Positions 28,365 to 38,844 of a stretch of DNA of 64,000 nt are shown here, piece by piece. Each line of letters begins with the position of its first letter. Position 1 is the stretch's first letter. The notes below the pieces were generated by a model. That model made no database searches. It had not been told where the DNA came from and saw nothing but the letters and a program-made list of their open reading frames with translations. The stretch is from Chrysophaeum taylorii (lineage: Eukaryota > Sar > Pelagophyceae > Pelagomonadales > Pelagomonadaceae), in contig JAQMWT010000376.1 in NCBI GenBank assembly GCA_029834535.1, positions 1-64,000 of the forward strand, in the 5' to 3' direction. The position numbers were made by a program, and so were the translations under genes.

Positions 28365-28748
28365 ATGAAGATGAAGTCTGACGATGATGCTTGTTGTTGT
28401 TGGAATAATGAGGGCGGGGAAGTCGAGGTGCAGGTGATTGCTGTCGCCGAGCTCCCGGCTCTCGACGTGGATCGTCGCCGGTTCCACAAATCCCATTTGT
28501 CCGAGTACGTTCCCGACGTCGCCGACGGCGCGCTGGAGATAACCAAGGAGGACGTCGTCGTACGCACGAGTTGTTGCCTCGATATCTATGAAGAGGAAGA
28601 TACCGACCAACTATACGCGAACAGCGTCGACACCACAACCACCGTCCTCGCGGGCTGGCAAAGGCCAGCGCTCGACGACGACACCTATCCCCGCTCCGTC
28701 GATACCACCTCCTCGCTCCTGCCAGTTGTCCCGCCGCCACCTCCCTAG
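28365..28748 (+). CDS. Possible 127-residue acidic protein, unknown
   Basis: An open frame with host-like codon choice, rich in Asp, Val and Thr, ending VVPPPPP. EVEVQVIAVAELPALDVD near residue 20 is faintly like a C2-domain strand pair. The opposite strand carries a 93-residue frame in the same codon register (28329-28610) that looks equally protein-like (GYLQRAVGDVGNVLGQMGF). Base composition at the third positions does not separate them. One of the two is probably real. Confidence 0.35.
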   Translation: MKMKSDDDACCCWNNEGGEVEVQVIAVAELPALDVDRRRFHKSHLSEYVPDVADGALEITKEDVVVRTSCCLDIYEEEDTDQLYANSVDTTTTVLAGWQRPALDDDTYPRSVDTTSSLLPVVPPPPP

Positions 28749-29470
28749 GTGGCGGTGGTAGTCTTGTTGTTGCGCGCCGGAAGAAGGAGAAGAAAGACGC
28801 TGGGTGGCTACCTACCCAAGGCTCGAAGGGTTGGGGGCGCGGGTTGTGGTAGAGAAAGGCGTGCCTCCGAGGAGGTAGCAGGCTGGCTCGCGCAGGCGAC
28901 CACCTCGGGGTCGTCCCCGGGACCGACGTCGTCGCCGCAGTGCGTGCGCACGGGGGCGCACTGGGCCGAGCGGCGCGCGGGCGGCGTACTGGCGTTGACG
29001 TTGCTCGCGTACCCTCGCGCGCGACCAAGGCCGCCAGCTCAGCCGCTCGAGCTCGAGGAGGAGGAGGGACCGCGGAAGGTCGCCGGCACCACCCGAAAAG
29101 AGCGCAAAGGCGGGCGATTTTCTTCTCGCCGCAACCTCGACGCTCCTCCGGCGGGCGGCACCGTCGTCGAGAATCCACGGAGCGGGTCTGCCCGTCGAAG
29201 TACCCAAAGGCCTATCCGGCGTCATCGCCCACGAGCGCGGGAACCCGCACGCGCTTTCAACTTTTTTGCCCTCAAGCGAGTAGACTATAACGTGACCTCG
29301 GCAAACAAATTACCGCGAACAACAAACAGGACCTGGTCGAAACCTCTTGGCTTTGTCGACGTACTGGTCGCGTTTCCACTCGGGGGGCTTGAATGCCGGA
29401 TGACCTTGTGCTGTCCACATCTCCTCTATCAGCCGTCCTCGAGGACGTCCTCGACTTGTCAGAGAAAGGG
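28749..29470. other. GC-rich stretch with conflicting open frames; no gene decided
   Basis: Long open frames occur on both strands. On the minus strand, segments with good codon use change frame several times (EEMWTAQGHPAFKPPEWKRD near 29400, CGDDVGPGDDPEVVACASQ near 28900, HAFLYHNPRPQPFEPW near 28830), which suggests either a gene with several very short introns or a decayed gene. No domain was recognised. Confidence 0.4.
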
Positions 29471-29476
29471 TTTTCT

Positions 29477-29617
<141 letters not shown>

Positions 29618-29914
29618 CGAAGCTTTGGTGGTGCTCGCCGATAGATATTGAGCGTCTGGAGGGCTGGTGACCTCGACCACCATCGTTGTTGCGCTGGAAG
29701 ACGAAAATCTTTTTTTTTTTTGGCGAATGGAGGAGGCGTAATGGTCGCGTTCGACCTCTGTCTCTTCGTCGTCCTAATCATCATCGTAAACTTCACGGAG
29801 ATTGCGCGCCCGTGCGCGGTTGTGACAAAAAACAAGCTCATTTTTGATGAAATAGACACCAATTCACGCGGCGACGACCCGAGGTGGAGGAGGAGGCGCT
29901 TGTTAATATACTTG
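29618..29914. other. Short intergenic stretch, no gene seen
   Basis: Contains a poly-T run near 29710 and a GGAGGAGG run near 29885; no supported coding region. Confidence 0.4.
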
Positions 29915-30520
29915 TTAGAGGCGTTCGATTTCACACCACCAGGCCATGCACCAGGCCCCGCCAGTCCTGGAGCCGCGTTGGGACGGACGCTCCCACCACG
30001 TGGCTTGGAGGTCGCGGAGGCACCACGGATCATCGTCGAAGAGAACGCGGAGATGGGATTCGGAGAGACGACGAGGGTTGTCCCAGGGGTCCGGGTTGGC
30101 GTCCGAGAAGCAGCCGAGGAAGATGCGGCCCGCGGGTCGGACGAGGGGCGCGAGGCGGCGCAAGTAGGCTCGCTGGTCGGCGTCCTCGAGGCAGTGGAGC
30201 AATGCAGAATCGACCGCGATGTCGAAGAGGTCGTCGATTTCGATTTCCATCGCCGAGGCCTCGAAAAATTCGATGCCGGGGTGGCGGCGTCGCGCTGTGG
30301 AAATCGCGCTCGGCGAAAGATCGAAGCCGACAACTCGGTGTCCTTGGCGTGCGAGCCAGCCAGCGTTGTCCCCCGCGCCGCAGCCGCAATCAATAACTCG
30401 AGACCCGGGGGGCCACTCGCGCGCCGCACGGCAGACTGCTGGCTGCGGCTTGTTGATGTCCCAGGGGACCGCCCCCCCGTAGTCTAGTCGATGGTAATAC
30501 GACTGCGGCACGTGGACCAT
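29915..30520 (-). CDS. Class I SAM-dependent methyltransferase
   Basis: 201 residues. Motif I is VIDCGCGAGDNAGWLARQG (about 41-59), followed by motif II acidic VVGFDLSPSAI (about 62-72) and the motif IV-like DIAVDSALLHCLE (about 95-107). PWDINKPQPAV near residue 19 is the 'PW(D/E)xxxPxP' start seen in the thiopurine/thiol methyltransferase-like and TehB-like groups, which often methylate halides, thiols or tellurite. The domain is complete at its usual ~200 residues, with no targeting signal. Substrate unknown. It is transcribed divergently from the plastid aldolase 187 bp away. Confidence 0.75.
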   Translation of the reverse strand: MVHVPQSYYHRLDYGGAVPWDINKPQPAVCRAAREWPPGSRVIDCGCGAGDNAGWLARQGHRVVGFDLSPSAISTARRRHPGIEFFEASAMEIEIDDLFDIAVDSALLHCLEDADQRAYLRRLAPLVRPAGRIFLGCFSDANPDPWDNPRRLSESHLRVLFDDDPWCLRDLQATWWERPSQRGSRTGGAWCMAWWCEIERL

Positions 30521-30707
30521 CGTCGTTCCACCTAGGATAGATTATTATTGTCTACAGTATTCTAGACTCGTGGGCGAATCTCTTTTCTTCCGTTGGCGAT
30601 TTTCGGATATGATTGATTCCACGTGCATGCCCTCGTTAATTTTCCGTTGAAGATCTTGTGAGAAGAAGAATCAAAACAAAGGTTTGTAGCTTGAAGAGAG
30701 TGACACC
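30521..30707. promoter_or_regulatory. Divergent promoter region, methyltransferase and aldolase
   Basis: 187 bp between two start codons, AT-richer than the genes, with runs of TTATTATT near 30542. No known box can be named. Confidence 0.35.
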
Positions 30708-31856
30708 ATGTTGTTGTTGTTGGCATCGGTGGCGGGGGCTTTGGTGGTGACGCCGTCGAGGACGACCCCCAGGAGGACGCGGGTACACATGTCGCTGAGC
30801 CAGTACGAGCCCGAGCTTCGCGCGACGGCGGCGGCGATGGTCGCCGATGGCAAGGGATTGCTCGCCTGCGACGAATCTACGGGAACCTGCGGGAAGCGGC
30901 TCGAATCGATCGGCCTCGAGAACAACGAGGAGAACCGAATGACCTGGCGCAACCTGCTGTTCACGACGGAGGGCCTCGAGCTGTACGTGAGCGGAGCAAT
31001 TCTCTTCGAGGAGACTCTCTTCCAATCTGGTCCCGACGGCGTGGCGTTCGTCGATAAGCTCAATGCGAAGGGCATTATTCCGGGCATCAAGGTCGACACC
31101 GGGCTCAAGCCGCTCGTCGGGACAAACGGCGAGAACTGGTGCACGGGACTCGATACGCTCTTCGAACGCTGTACCAAGTACTACGAGCGAGGCGCGCGCT
31201 TCGCCAAGTGGAGGACTGCTCTGAAAATTGACGAGGGCTGTCCGTCGAACCTCGCCCTCGATGTGGCCGCGACCGACTTGGCTCGCTACGCGCGCATCTG
31301 CCAGGAGTGCGGCCTCGTCCCTATCATCGAACCCGAGGTCCTCATCGACGGCGACCACGACGTTCGTACCACCGCCAAAGTGCAAGAGCGCGTCCTGTCG
31401 ACCGTCTACAACAAGTGCGAAGAAAACGGGGTCGTGCTCGAGGGCACCATCCTCAAGCCCGCCATGACGGTCCCGGGGGTCGACTGCAAGGACAAGTCGG
31501 ACCCGACCGAAATTGCTCGACTCACAGTCCGCACGCTAGAGCGCGGCCTCCCCGCTGCGGTCCCCGGCGTCACCTTCTTGTCCGGCGGCATCTCCGAGGA
31601 AGACTCCTCTATCTACCTCAACGAAATCAACAAGCTTGACCGCATCGGCCCCTGGAAGCTCACCTTCTCCTTCTCCCGCGCCCTCCAATCCTCCTGTCTC
31701 AAGACCTGGAACGGTCAAGCCGACAACTACGAACAGGCCCAAGCCCAGCTCAAGGCCCGCGCCCAGGCGAACTCGGAAGCCTCCAAGGGCGAATATACCC
31801 CCGGGAGCCAGCCGTCTATCGAAGAGTCCCTCTTTGTCAAGAACTATGTCTACTAA
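30708..31856 (+). CDS. FBA: Class I fructose-bisphosphate aldolase, plastid-targeted
   Basis: 382 residues. Residues 1-13 (MLLLLASVAGALV) are a signal peptide and 14-28 an Arg/Thr-rich transit-like region before the mature start near MSLSQYEPEL. The class I fold is complete: LLACDESTGTCGKRL (substrate Asp), GIKVDTGLKPL, KWRTALKI, IIEPEVLIDG, and LEGTILKPAMTVPG with the Schiff-base Lys. The C-terminus FVKNYVY ends in the Tyr that class I enzymes use in catalysis. It interconverts fructose 1,6-bisphosphate with dihydroxyacetone phosphate and glyceraldehyde 3-phosphate, in the Calvin cycle if plastid-located. The residue after the predicted cleavage site is Leu, not the usual Phe, so targeting is likely but not certain. 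Confidence 0.92.
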   Translation: MLLLLASVAGALVVTPSRTTPRRTRVHMSLSQYEPELRATAAAMVADGKGLLACDESTGTCGKRLESIGLENNEENRMTWRNLLFTTEGLELYVSGAILFEETLFQSGPDGVAFVDKLNAKGIIPGIKVDTGLKPLVGTNGENWCTGLDTLFERCTKYYERGARFAKWRTALKIDEGCPSNLALDVAATDLARYARICQECGLVPIIEPEVLIDGDHDVRTTAKVQERVLSTVYNKCEENGVVLEGTILKPAMTVPGVDCKDKSDPTEIARLTVRTLERGLPAAVPGVTFLSGGISEEDSSIYLNEINKLDRIGPWKLTFSFSRALQSSCLKTWNGQADNYEQAQAQLKARAQANSEASKGEYTPGSQPSIEESLFVKNYVY

Positions 31857-32089
31857 ACTGGAAGACACGGGTTGAGAGAGAAGGTCAAGAAGAAGAAGAA
31901 GAATCCTTTGGTTCTTGTCCATCCCCTTGGTTTATTTTTTTAACCTCATATCACTCACACCTTGTGATTTCCTAACCAAGTTCCCTAAGTTCAAGGGGAT
32001 ATCAATCCTGTTGATGGAACCGAGTTCCAGAGCATACAGCTATCGAATCGAGTAATCCGGGCGGCCGTCTATTAATTTTTTTATAAGGG

Positions 32090-32435
32090 CTAACGGTGGC
32101 GCTTTCGGTCGGCGTCGAGGTCACGGTGCTTCTTCTGCTGCTTCTCAGCTTCGCTTGGGCGGTGCCGCGCGAGACACCGCGCGTGTCTCGCGCGATCGCG
32201 TCGCTCTTTTCGGAGGAGACGCCGTCGCTGGTGCGCGAGTTCCTGAGGCGTCGCCATCATTTCATTTCTTTTTTTCAGGAGGCTTTCCAAAGCGGTTCTT
32301 TGGAATTTTGGACCGTTCAAGAGTTTGAACCTTCGTTGAAGGGTTTGAATCTTCAACGAAGTGGGAACCTTGCTCAAATATGCCATTAACGTCTAGATAT
32401 ATATCTGCACAAACCGAACGTTTGTGTACTTTATA
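32090..32435 (-). repeat. Left arm of a large inverted duplication
   Basis: This segment reappears in reverse orientation at 32677-33105. The match includes AACAAACCGAAAGTTTGTGTAC-type sequence next to the 240-bp spacer, the CAACGAAG-rich stretch and about 200 bp of GC-rich coding-like DNA. Side-by-side reading gives roughly 80-85 percent identity, with small indels. On the minus strand the arm encodes a charged segment (RKERRDRARHARCLARHRPS) equal to the start of the decayed gene on the right. Confidence 0.75.
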
Positions 32436-32676
32436 CTATTTTGCTATTTTCAACGGGTAGCTTCATAGATATGTAGACGGATTGGTGGATTCGTAGCTGT
32501 ATGCTTTGGAACTCCTTTGCATCAAAAGGACATATCTATGATGCTAGCCGTTTAAAATATCAAAACCGTATACTAACTAACTAACTTCAGACCTCTCCCG
32601 AGCGTGGGAGCCAGGCCGGACCGACAGGAGCCAGTCCGGAATCACGGGCCTGTAGACGAGGGGCGCCGAAAGGTGG
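32436..32676. other. Spacer between the inverted arms, no gene
   Basis: 240 bp, AT-rich in its left half, with TAACTAACTAACT near 32575. No coding signal. Confidence 0.5.
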
Positions 32677-33105
32677 GTACACAAACTTTCGGTTTGTTCA
32701 GATATACATCTAGACGACGTTAATTTTTTCATGTTTGAGCAAGGTTCCAACTTCGTTGAAGATTCAAACCCTTCAACAACGAAGGTCCAATGCCTTCAAC
32801 GGTCCAATAATTCCAATAAGAACTGAGGGAAGAAAAAAAAAAAATGACGTCTCAAGCCTTTCAACGAATGTTCAAACCCTTCAACGGTCCAAAAATTCCA
32901 AGAACGTCGATGATGGAAAGCACCGAAGAAACGACAATGGCGACGCACCAATAACTCGCGGACCAACGACGGCGTCTCCTCGAAAAAGACCGACGCGATC
33001 GTGCGAGACACACGCGGCCTGCGCGGCACCGCCCGAGCGAAGCTGAGAAACAGTAGAAGCACCGCGACCTCGACGCCGACCAAAAACGCAGCGTCGTGCT
33101 CGCGC
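32677..33105 (+). repeat. Right arm of the inverted duplication
   Basis: Reverse complement of 32090-32435 with small insertions, including a poly-A run near 32832. It overlaps the 5' part of the decayed gene, so the left arm is the derived copy. Confidence 0.75.
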
Positions 33106-34290
33106 GCAGCCGCAGGAAAAGGAGCGCGACCGGGAGCGAGAGCGTCGGGCGGCAAACAAGCACGAGGATCCCGCGAAGAACGGCGGCGCGGTGTCGTCGT
33201 GGTCGCGAGGCGCAAAGGGCGGAGCGACACCGAGAGCTTCGAGACGACCCCGCGGGCCTCGAGCATCTTTACGACTGCGATGCGAGTGCGTCCTACGACT
33301 CCCGTACCTCGAGGCCGACCTCGAGAAGGCCAACGACCACAAAGCCGCGCGCCACGCTCGGGCCGCCCAGGAGAATCGCCCCCCGTCGAACGCGGCGAGG
33401 TCGACAAACGCGCAGACTTTTTTTGCAGCAGCAGCAGCAATTGGTTGATGCGTTTGTTCGAGATTGCGGGCGTTATCTTCACCATTTTGGCTACGTGGGC
33501 GACGACGTCAAACTCGCCTGTTGCGACGCCTTCAAGACCGCGCGCGAGCAATTCGCCTGAAATCATCGCGTCTGCGAAACATACGAGATGATCCACGTCG
33601 AACGCGATGCCAAGGGAACTTGGCTCGAATATTCGAATGACGACGAGGGCCTCCTCGAAAGCCGCGAACGTCACACTTTCGAGAAGTCGTGAGAGAGAAG
33701 ATCGATGATGGACGTCGGCAGTACGAGGTCGTGCACCTCGGCGCGGCTGCTTTCTACAACTCGTTTCGCCGTGGCGACGTCGACCGCGTTCGCGAGCCCA
33801 ACACTTCGGAGGCCCGGCGAGGTCGCCGTAGCGCGCAAACTGCACTTCCTCGAACGTGCGGCGCATGCCGCGGCCCCAGGCCCGATCGGCCGCGACGTCG
33901 TGGATCTTGGACTGGTACGGAAAGCTTCGCCGACCCGGAACTGTACGCAGCAGCGTGGCGATCTCGGTGTCGAGGCCTCGTAATCGGCGGGTTGTGGATA
34001 TCCTGGCAGAATCTGAAGGAGGCTTGCACTGGCCCCGGAACCGTCGCGGCGTCGGCTTCGATGCCGAGCGACGACGCGTCCGTCGCCGCGTCGACGACGT
34101 CACCCATGCGCGATGGCGGCCTCGTGAAAGACGCCCATAGGTCGCGAATGAAGCGTTCGGACTGGAGCCCCACATCGCTCCACCTGGCCTCTCCAAAGCT
34201 TGCGTTGAGCTCGTCGATGGACTACTGCGCCTTGGCGGCATCGCAGTCGCGCTGATTCTCCCTCGCAGCAACTTGACTTACGACGACTAA
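32735..34290 (+). pseudogene. Decayed host gene with N-terminal coiled coil
   Basis: Blocks with clear host-like codon use and protein character follow one another on the plus strand but in changing frames. First a charged coiled coil (about 32950-33200, RDRERERRAANKHED), then CVLRLPYLEADLEKANDH (33285-33370), LVDAFVRDCGRYLHHFGYVG (33440-33500), MIHVERDAKGTWLEYSNDD (33588-33650), YEVVHLGAAAFYNSFRRG (33722-33775) and a final block ending LILPRSNLTYDD at a TAA at 34288-34290. At least four frame changes and one stop intervene; none of the gaps shows a convincing intron. Function unrecognised. It could instead be an unusually intron-rich gene. Confidence 0.5.
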
Positions 34291-34419
34291 CTCGGGGTTG
34301 CGGGTAAGAAGTGTTCGTAGGGTCTAGTTTTAAGCTTTGTACTATAGTTTTTTTCGCGAACGAAAGGCGTTAAATCTTTCGAGAAGATATCTGTTGTTCT
34401 GAGCCACAGTCTTCTTCTG

Positions 34420-34528
34420 GTGACTGCGGAGCGTTCCTCCTCCTCCTTGGTGCCGATGATGCCGTTTCCGCCGGCGATGGCCTGGGCCATGCCGCTCTAC
34501 CCGTACTACGCGTACGCGGAGCCACCCA

Positions 34529-34580
<52 letters not shown>

Positions 34581-35301
34581 TCGTCGTCGCCGCAAGCACC
34601 GGAAGAAGGAGGATGACGAGAAAAAGGGGCGGCGTCGCGGGGGGCGCCGCCACCGGCGGCCGACGACGTCGCCGATACGGCCGCGCGACGAGAGCTACTT
34701 GACCGAGCCAACAAACCAACTTTTTTGGGTATTTCCCATTTCGGATAATACGCAGACGGAGGATCTCTCAAAATCGCTGGAAAAGGCAAAACTCTACGAC
34801 AGATACTCCTCCACCTTCAAGACACCCGCCGGGGTCGACATCAAGTTCTCCACAAAGACGGCCAACGCGCCGCAGACCCCTTCGTGCGTCAACAACGTGT
34901 CTCCGCTCACGTCGCCTCGCGGTGCGATTCACCCGGGCGACTACGACTGCGTCTTCCCACCGCCCGCAGAAAAGGACATGGCACCACCATCAATACAGCC
35001 CAAGAAGAACTCGCCGTCCTCGCCGGCCTCGAGGCTCGAGGCCGCTCGAGCCTGGCGGCGCACGCTTTCTTCCATATCCGACGACGACAATGCCGACCGT
35101 TTCTGGCCCACCCGAAACCGCCGCGACGACGACCACTTCCCGCAGTCTCTCCTCTTCGCCCACAACGCCATCGCCAAGGCCCCCGCCGTCGTAGTCCCCA
35201 CGCCAAAAGACGCCGACGACAAAAAAAACACCCGAGATTATTATTGGAGCGCCGTCGTTGACCCAATCGACCAAGAAGACTACTCTCGCCTTTCGTCTTG
35301 A
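34420..35301 (+). CDS. Poly-Gln low-complexity protein, unknown
   Basis: 293 residues. Residues about 38-53 are 16 consecutive Gln from a CAG tract, followed by a strongly basic Arg/Lys stretch (54-88) that could be a nuclear localisation signal. The remaining 200 residues are Ser/Thr/Pro/Asp-rich and look disordered, except LSKSLEKAKLYDRYSSTFKT near 118 and DYYWSAVVDPIDQEDYSRL at the end, which may be short binding motifs. Start may be 34420, 34456 or 34459. Codon use is host-like. No family recognised; a nuclear or RNA-binding regulator is possible. Confidence 0.6.
34531..34581 (+). repeat. (CAG)n tract encoding poly-Gln
   Basis: Sixteen CAG/CAA codons with one CAA interruption, inside the poly-Gln gene. 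Confidence 0.95.
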
Positions 35302-37062
35302 CTTGTCCAATTCACGACGTAGGATATTATCTTCTCGTAGTACACCATCCACGCGCACCTCGCGGGCCACATCTTGGAATTCGCCCGCGTTTTTTTTTGG
35401 TGCGCGTCGGCAGAACCCAACCGTGCTTAGTGTTTGAGCTTTTGGTATTCTTTTCTCGATGGCTTCTTCGTTCTTCTCTACCCGCTTCTTTCATTGCGCT
35501 TGCTTGCCGGTCCCCGACACTCGCGCCGTTGCCAAGTGAAGCTCCCGAGTCCGCATCAACAACCAAGGCAGAGTCCTTCACGCTGCTCTCCAACTAGCCC
35601 CTATAGTTGCGATGTGGATCCAGGTCAAAATAGTTTTTTTTTTTTTTTAAAGCTACTAGCTGCGATTTTTTCACTCTCGCCATCGACTGACTGACTGACT
35701 GACTGACTGGCTGTACGACGCAGTCTACGCTTATCTGTCGGCTCTAAAAAGCACCGCTCCCACAAATGTGCTGATGCCATCCCCCAGCGCCACTCTCGTG
35801 GTCGAACCAACGCCATTTCCGTCAGCTGCGTTGTCGGCTCCGCCAGATAGTAGTAACGACAATATTATACTACGAAACGTCCTCTTACCACCACCCCTAG
35901 AGGATCACCTCGGGCGTAATAGCGATGCGCCAGCCACCTACAATGCGACGACGAGCGCGTCCGCCAATTACGAAGTGATGTATGTGCGCGCTGGTGTTGT
36001 GCTCCCACCAAGAGATGAGCAAAGGCTCACTACTTACATGGTACCCACACAGTGGTATTAGCCATATATGCTCCAACAGGCAGTCAGAAGTCGAACGTGA
36101 CACCTAGCGCACAACACTCTCGCAAATCACATCATTGCAGTCTCGACGCCTGGCCCGATTCCGAGCTCGGTAGCTTCCTCGCATCTTTCTTTTCATTCGC
36201 TTTTTTCCGAGGGCCCCACCGCACCGACATCGATGTCTCCCGCCAACGGGAGACGTCGACGGTGCGTCGGAGCTTGCTGCTGCCTTGCTTCCGTTGCCGA
36301 TCACGACCGAGTAGCCATTACCAAATTCGAATCCTTTGACTATTCCAACATCCGCTGAACCAAGTTTCTTTATCGTCGTCTGCAACCATATTCCCGGCGC
36401 TTCCAACAAAACAAAGCCTAAAAAACGTTGCCAGCACCGAAACTGCTGCTGCTTCCAGAATATTTATTCTTTTTTAACTCTTCTTCAATCGCGTCACAAT
36501 TGCAGTCCCGTATACCGTCGTTTTTGACTGGGCATCATAATTTGTCGCTCCTTCTTTGAGTACTTCCTTCCTTCCTTCCTTCCTTCGAGGGAGGCAAAAA
36601 AAACTACAAAGCCACCAACGCTACTACAACCCAAAGCTTCGCCGTTGTATCGGGGGCCATTGCGTACAAACGACGAAATGGTGGGCGACAAGCCGCGGTT
36701 TCGTATACATCGAGGAAATGGAGTCTTCCACGTGGTGGTGTGGTCAGTCAAAAGGGGAACAAACGCGGTTGCTTCTCCATGTTCTCGTTCGAACAGTGTT
36801 TACCTAGAGCGTATACTTCACCAATAAACAATAATATAAGTGCACTTTTGTGCGTGAGTGGAGCCCGACGACGCCTGCCCGTGCGGCCCGCCGTGATTTT
36901 TTTCAACAAGGACATCCGCCCCAGCACTGCGTCCGAGTTCGGGTAGCTGCACCGCAGTGCTCTCGTTGTCGCGTGCCTTTACTTTAGAGCAAACTCGTCT
37001 CGGCTGGTGCGCGTAAAGTCGTCTCGTCTCGGTCTGTACGCCCGACGCTTAGTTGTTTGTTG
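35302..37062. other. 1.7-kb stretch with no recognised gene
   Basis: AT content is higher than in the genes. It contains poly-T (35634-35649), GACT repeats (35688-35708), CCTT repeats (36570-36588) and several short open frames, the longest 35768-36061 (97 residues, Pro/Ala/Ser-rich). None shows a domain or sustained host-like codon use. Confidence 0.5.
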
Positions 37063-37920
37063 TTAGAATATCATGGAAGAGCGGTGTAGGGAGGGGGCGT
37101 TGTTGGTCGAGTGCGCCTTGAATGCCTTACGGATGTCGGAAATCGTCGTGAGTGGCGGAAGGTTGGCGTCGTAGCGAGCCCGGAGCACTTCCGCGGCCCA
37201 GTCGTTAAAGGGCGAGAGACCATCATCCTCGGGCGTTTCTTCTTCTTCTTCTTCTTCTTCTTCTTCTACTCGTAGCGGAGGAGGCGGCTCGGGTTGCGAT
37301 TCCGAGACGGGCGTTGGCTGCACTTGGGCCACCATCGTCCGGCCGCGTTTGGTGGTCCGCTGCACTGGAGGGTCGTCGAGAAATGGTTGGACGTCGGCGC
37401 GGGCTCTTTTGAGAGCGGATCGCGTCACTCCCGCGAGCTGCGCGAGACATTTTTCGTCAATCTCGAAGCAAGCGCGGCGCGCCGTCTCGAAAAAAGCCGC
37501 CGCCGTGACCGAATCGTCGGCGGGGGGGCGGTCGGGCGCCCGCTGGCGACGGTCGAGGACTCGAGTCGTTGCCGATACGATTTTTGGAGCGCGCGCCGCA
37601 CCGTCGAGGAGCTTAGTCGCCACGAACGAGAGATCGAATCCGTTAGAAGGCCCCAGCACGCGCTCGACGTGCCTCAGAGCCGCGCCGAGCTGCGCGGGCG
37701 TCGCACCGCAGGCGGCGGCAACGCCGGCGCGGTCGACGTCCACCTTGTGCTCTCGCGCAGCGAGTTCGAGGGCCACGCCGCGACGGCAATGCTCGGCGCG
37801 CAGCCGCACCTTGATTCCAATGAGCCGCAGCAGCTCGTTCGCGCGCCCCGCAGTCTCGCGCACACGCCGCGTCGCACCCTGGGCGCTCAGCGTGCTTTCA
37901 AACCAAGCCATCTCGGCCAT
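37063..37920 (-). CDS. ORC6: Origin recognition complex subunit 6-like protein
   Basis: 285 residues. Residues about 18-100 match the N-terminal TFIIB/cyclin-like fold of Orc6: RVRETAGRANELLRLIGIK, then CRRGVALELAARE with its conserved Cys-Arg and Ala-rich helix, and CGATPAQLGAALRHVERVLG. A second cyclin-like half follows (about 130-185, FFETARRACFEIDEKCLAQL). A Pro/Glu-rich disordered linker with a run of 11 Glu leads to a C-terminal helix (SPFNDWAAEVLRARY ... SDIRKAFKAH) where Orc6 binds Orc3. ORC marks replication origins. The start is at 37920 or, three residues on, 37911. Confidence 0.6.
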   Translation of the reverse strand: MAEMAWFESTLSAQGATRRVRETAGRANELLRLIGIKVRLRAEHCRRGVALELAAREHKVDVDRAGVAAACGATPAQLGAALRHVERVLGPSNGFDLSFVATKLLDGAARAPKIVSATTRVLDRRQRAPDRPPADDSVTAAAFFETARRACFEIDEKCLAQLAGVTRSALKRARADVQPFLDDPPVQRTTKRGRTMVAQVQPTPVSESQPEPPPPLRVEEEEEEEEEETPEDDGLSPFNDWAAEVLRARYDANLPPLTTISDIRKAFKAHSTNNAPSLHRSSMIF

Positions 37921-38332
37921 GGGAACCGTTGGATTCTTCGAGACAGGCAGACCCGTTCCGGTAAGAATAAACGGGAGTTAATTCATTCATATCCATCCAT
38001 CCATCAAAGCGCGCGGTTCGTTTTTTTTCTTCCTAGCCACCACAAAAGGGTACTAGCTGAAGCAGAGGTCGAGATCAGGAGGCATGTTGCGCGAGACGAT
38101 GAACAAGCTCGACTACGAGTCGTTCCTTTGACGACGGGCGAGGAAGCCAACGCGGAGCTTCGTGCCAAGTTCACCAGCCTGCTCTTCCTCGTTGAGACGC
38201 AGCACTTCTCGGTCGCAGGTAGTAGGGCCGGCCAAAGGACGAAAGATCTAGTAGGCAAGGCGGTAGTCTTCTCAGTGGCTCGACGCTGCTCGAACAGTAC
38301 CGCAACGATCTCGAACAACCGAGTCTCGTGAT

Positions 38333-38335
<3 letters not shown>
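37919..38335 (+). other. Possible small spliced gene divergent from the ORC6-like gene
   Basis: On the plus strand an ATG at 37919 opens MGTVGFFETGRPVP, then comes a donor-like CCG/GTAAGAA at 37961 and, after 75 bp, a polypyrimidine run with TTCTTCCTAG (38026-38035). Beyond lies a protein-like block (TTGEEANAELRAKFTSLLFL, near 38135) and another (STLLEQYRNDLEQPSLVINL, near 38280). The reading phases do not join with the obvious splice sites, so the model is incomplete; a decayed gene is equally possible. Confidence 0.3.

Positions 38336-38369
<34 letters not shown>
38335..38369 (+). repeat. (CT)n microsatellite
   Basis: Seventeen CT units downstream of the possible spliced gene. Confidence 0.95.
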
Positions 38370-38372
<3 letters not shown>

Positions 38373-38844
38373 GCCGGACGGCGGCGGGTCGATGGACTAG
38401 CACGCTGGGTTCGACTGCCGCAAAGCGCCAGCCGACGTTTGGCTGGCGGCATTTCTTTGGTCCGGCTGCTGCTACGCCCCCAGAACATCGGTGGTGGTGA
38501 AGAGGGACAGTGATGCTACTACTGGAGAGCGTATGATGGAGATTTCGATGAAGCTGCCGGCTGCGGCACACCTCGACAACAGGTTGTGGGCTGATTATGC
38601 GTTACGTCTTGAAAATCGGAGTCCACTGCTGGGAGAAAAGAAAGGCGCCCGTGTGCAGATGACGGACGGCCGCGCTTGCAATAGATCTCACGTTCGCGCG
38701 CTCTACGCCTACTTTCGCGTTCTTCATTGGAGGGAGGTACGCCATGATGGATGGATGCGGACCACCGTTCATGGGAGAAAAAAAAACGGAGACGCACTCA
38801 CTACATAGGACAGAGTACGGGAATAAGATAAGGCGGCGGTCGTG
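38370..38844. other. No gene recognised
   Basis: Short open frames on both strands only; the longest (38491-38808 plus) has no recognisable domain. Confidence 0.4.

Noticed and set aside
38335-38369. CT tract as a GAGA-type promoter element
   Set aside because: No gene start lies close enough on either strand to support it.
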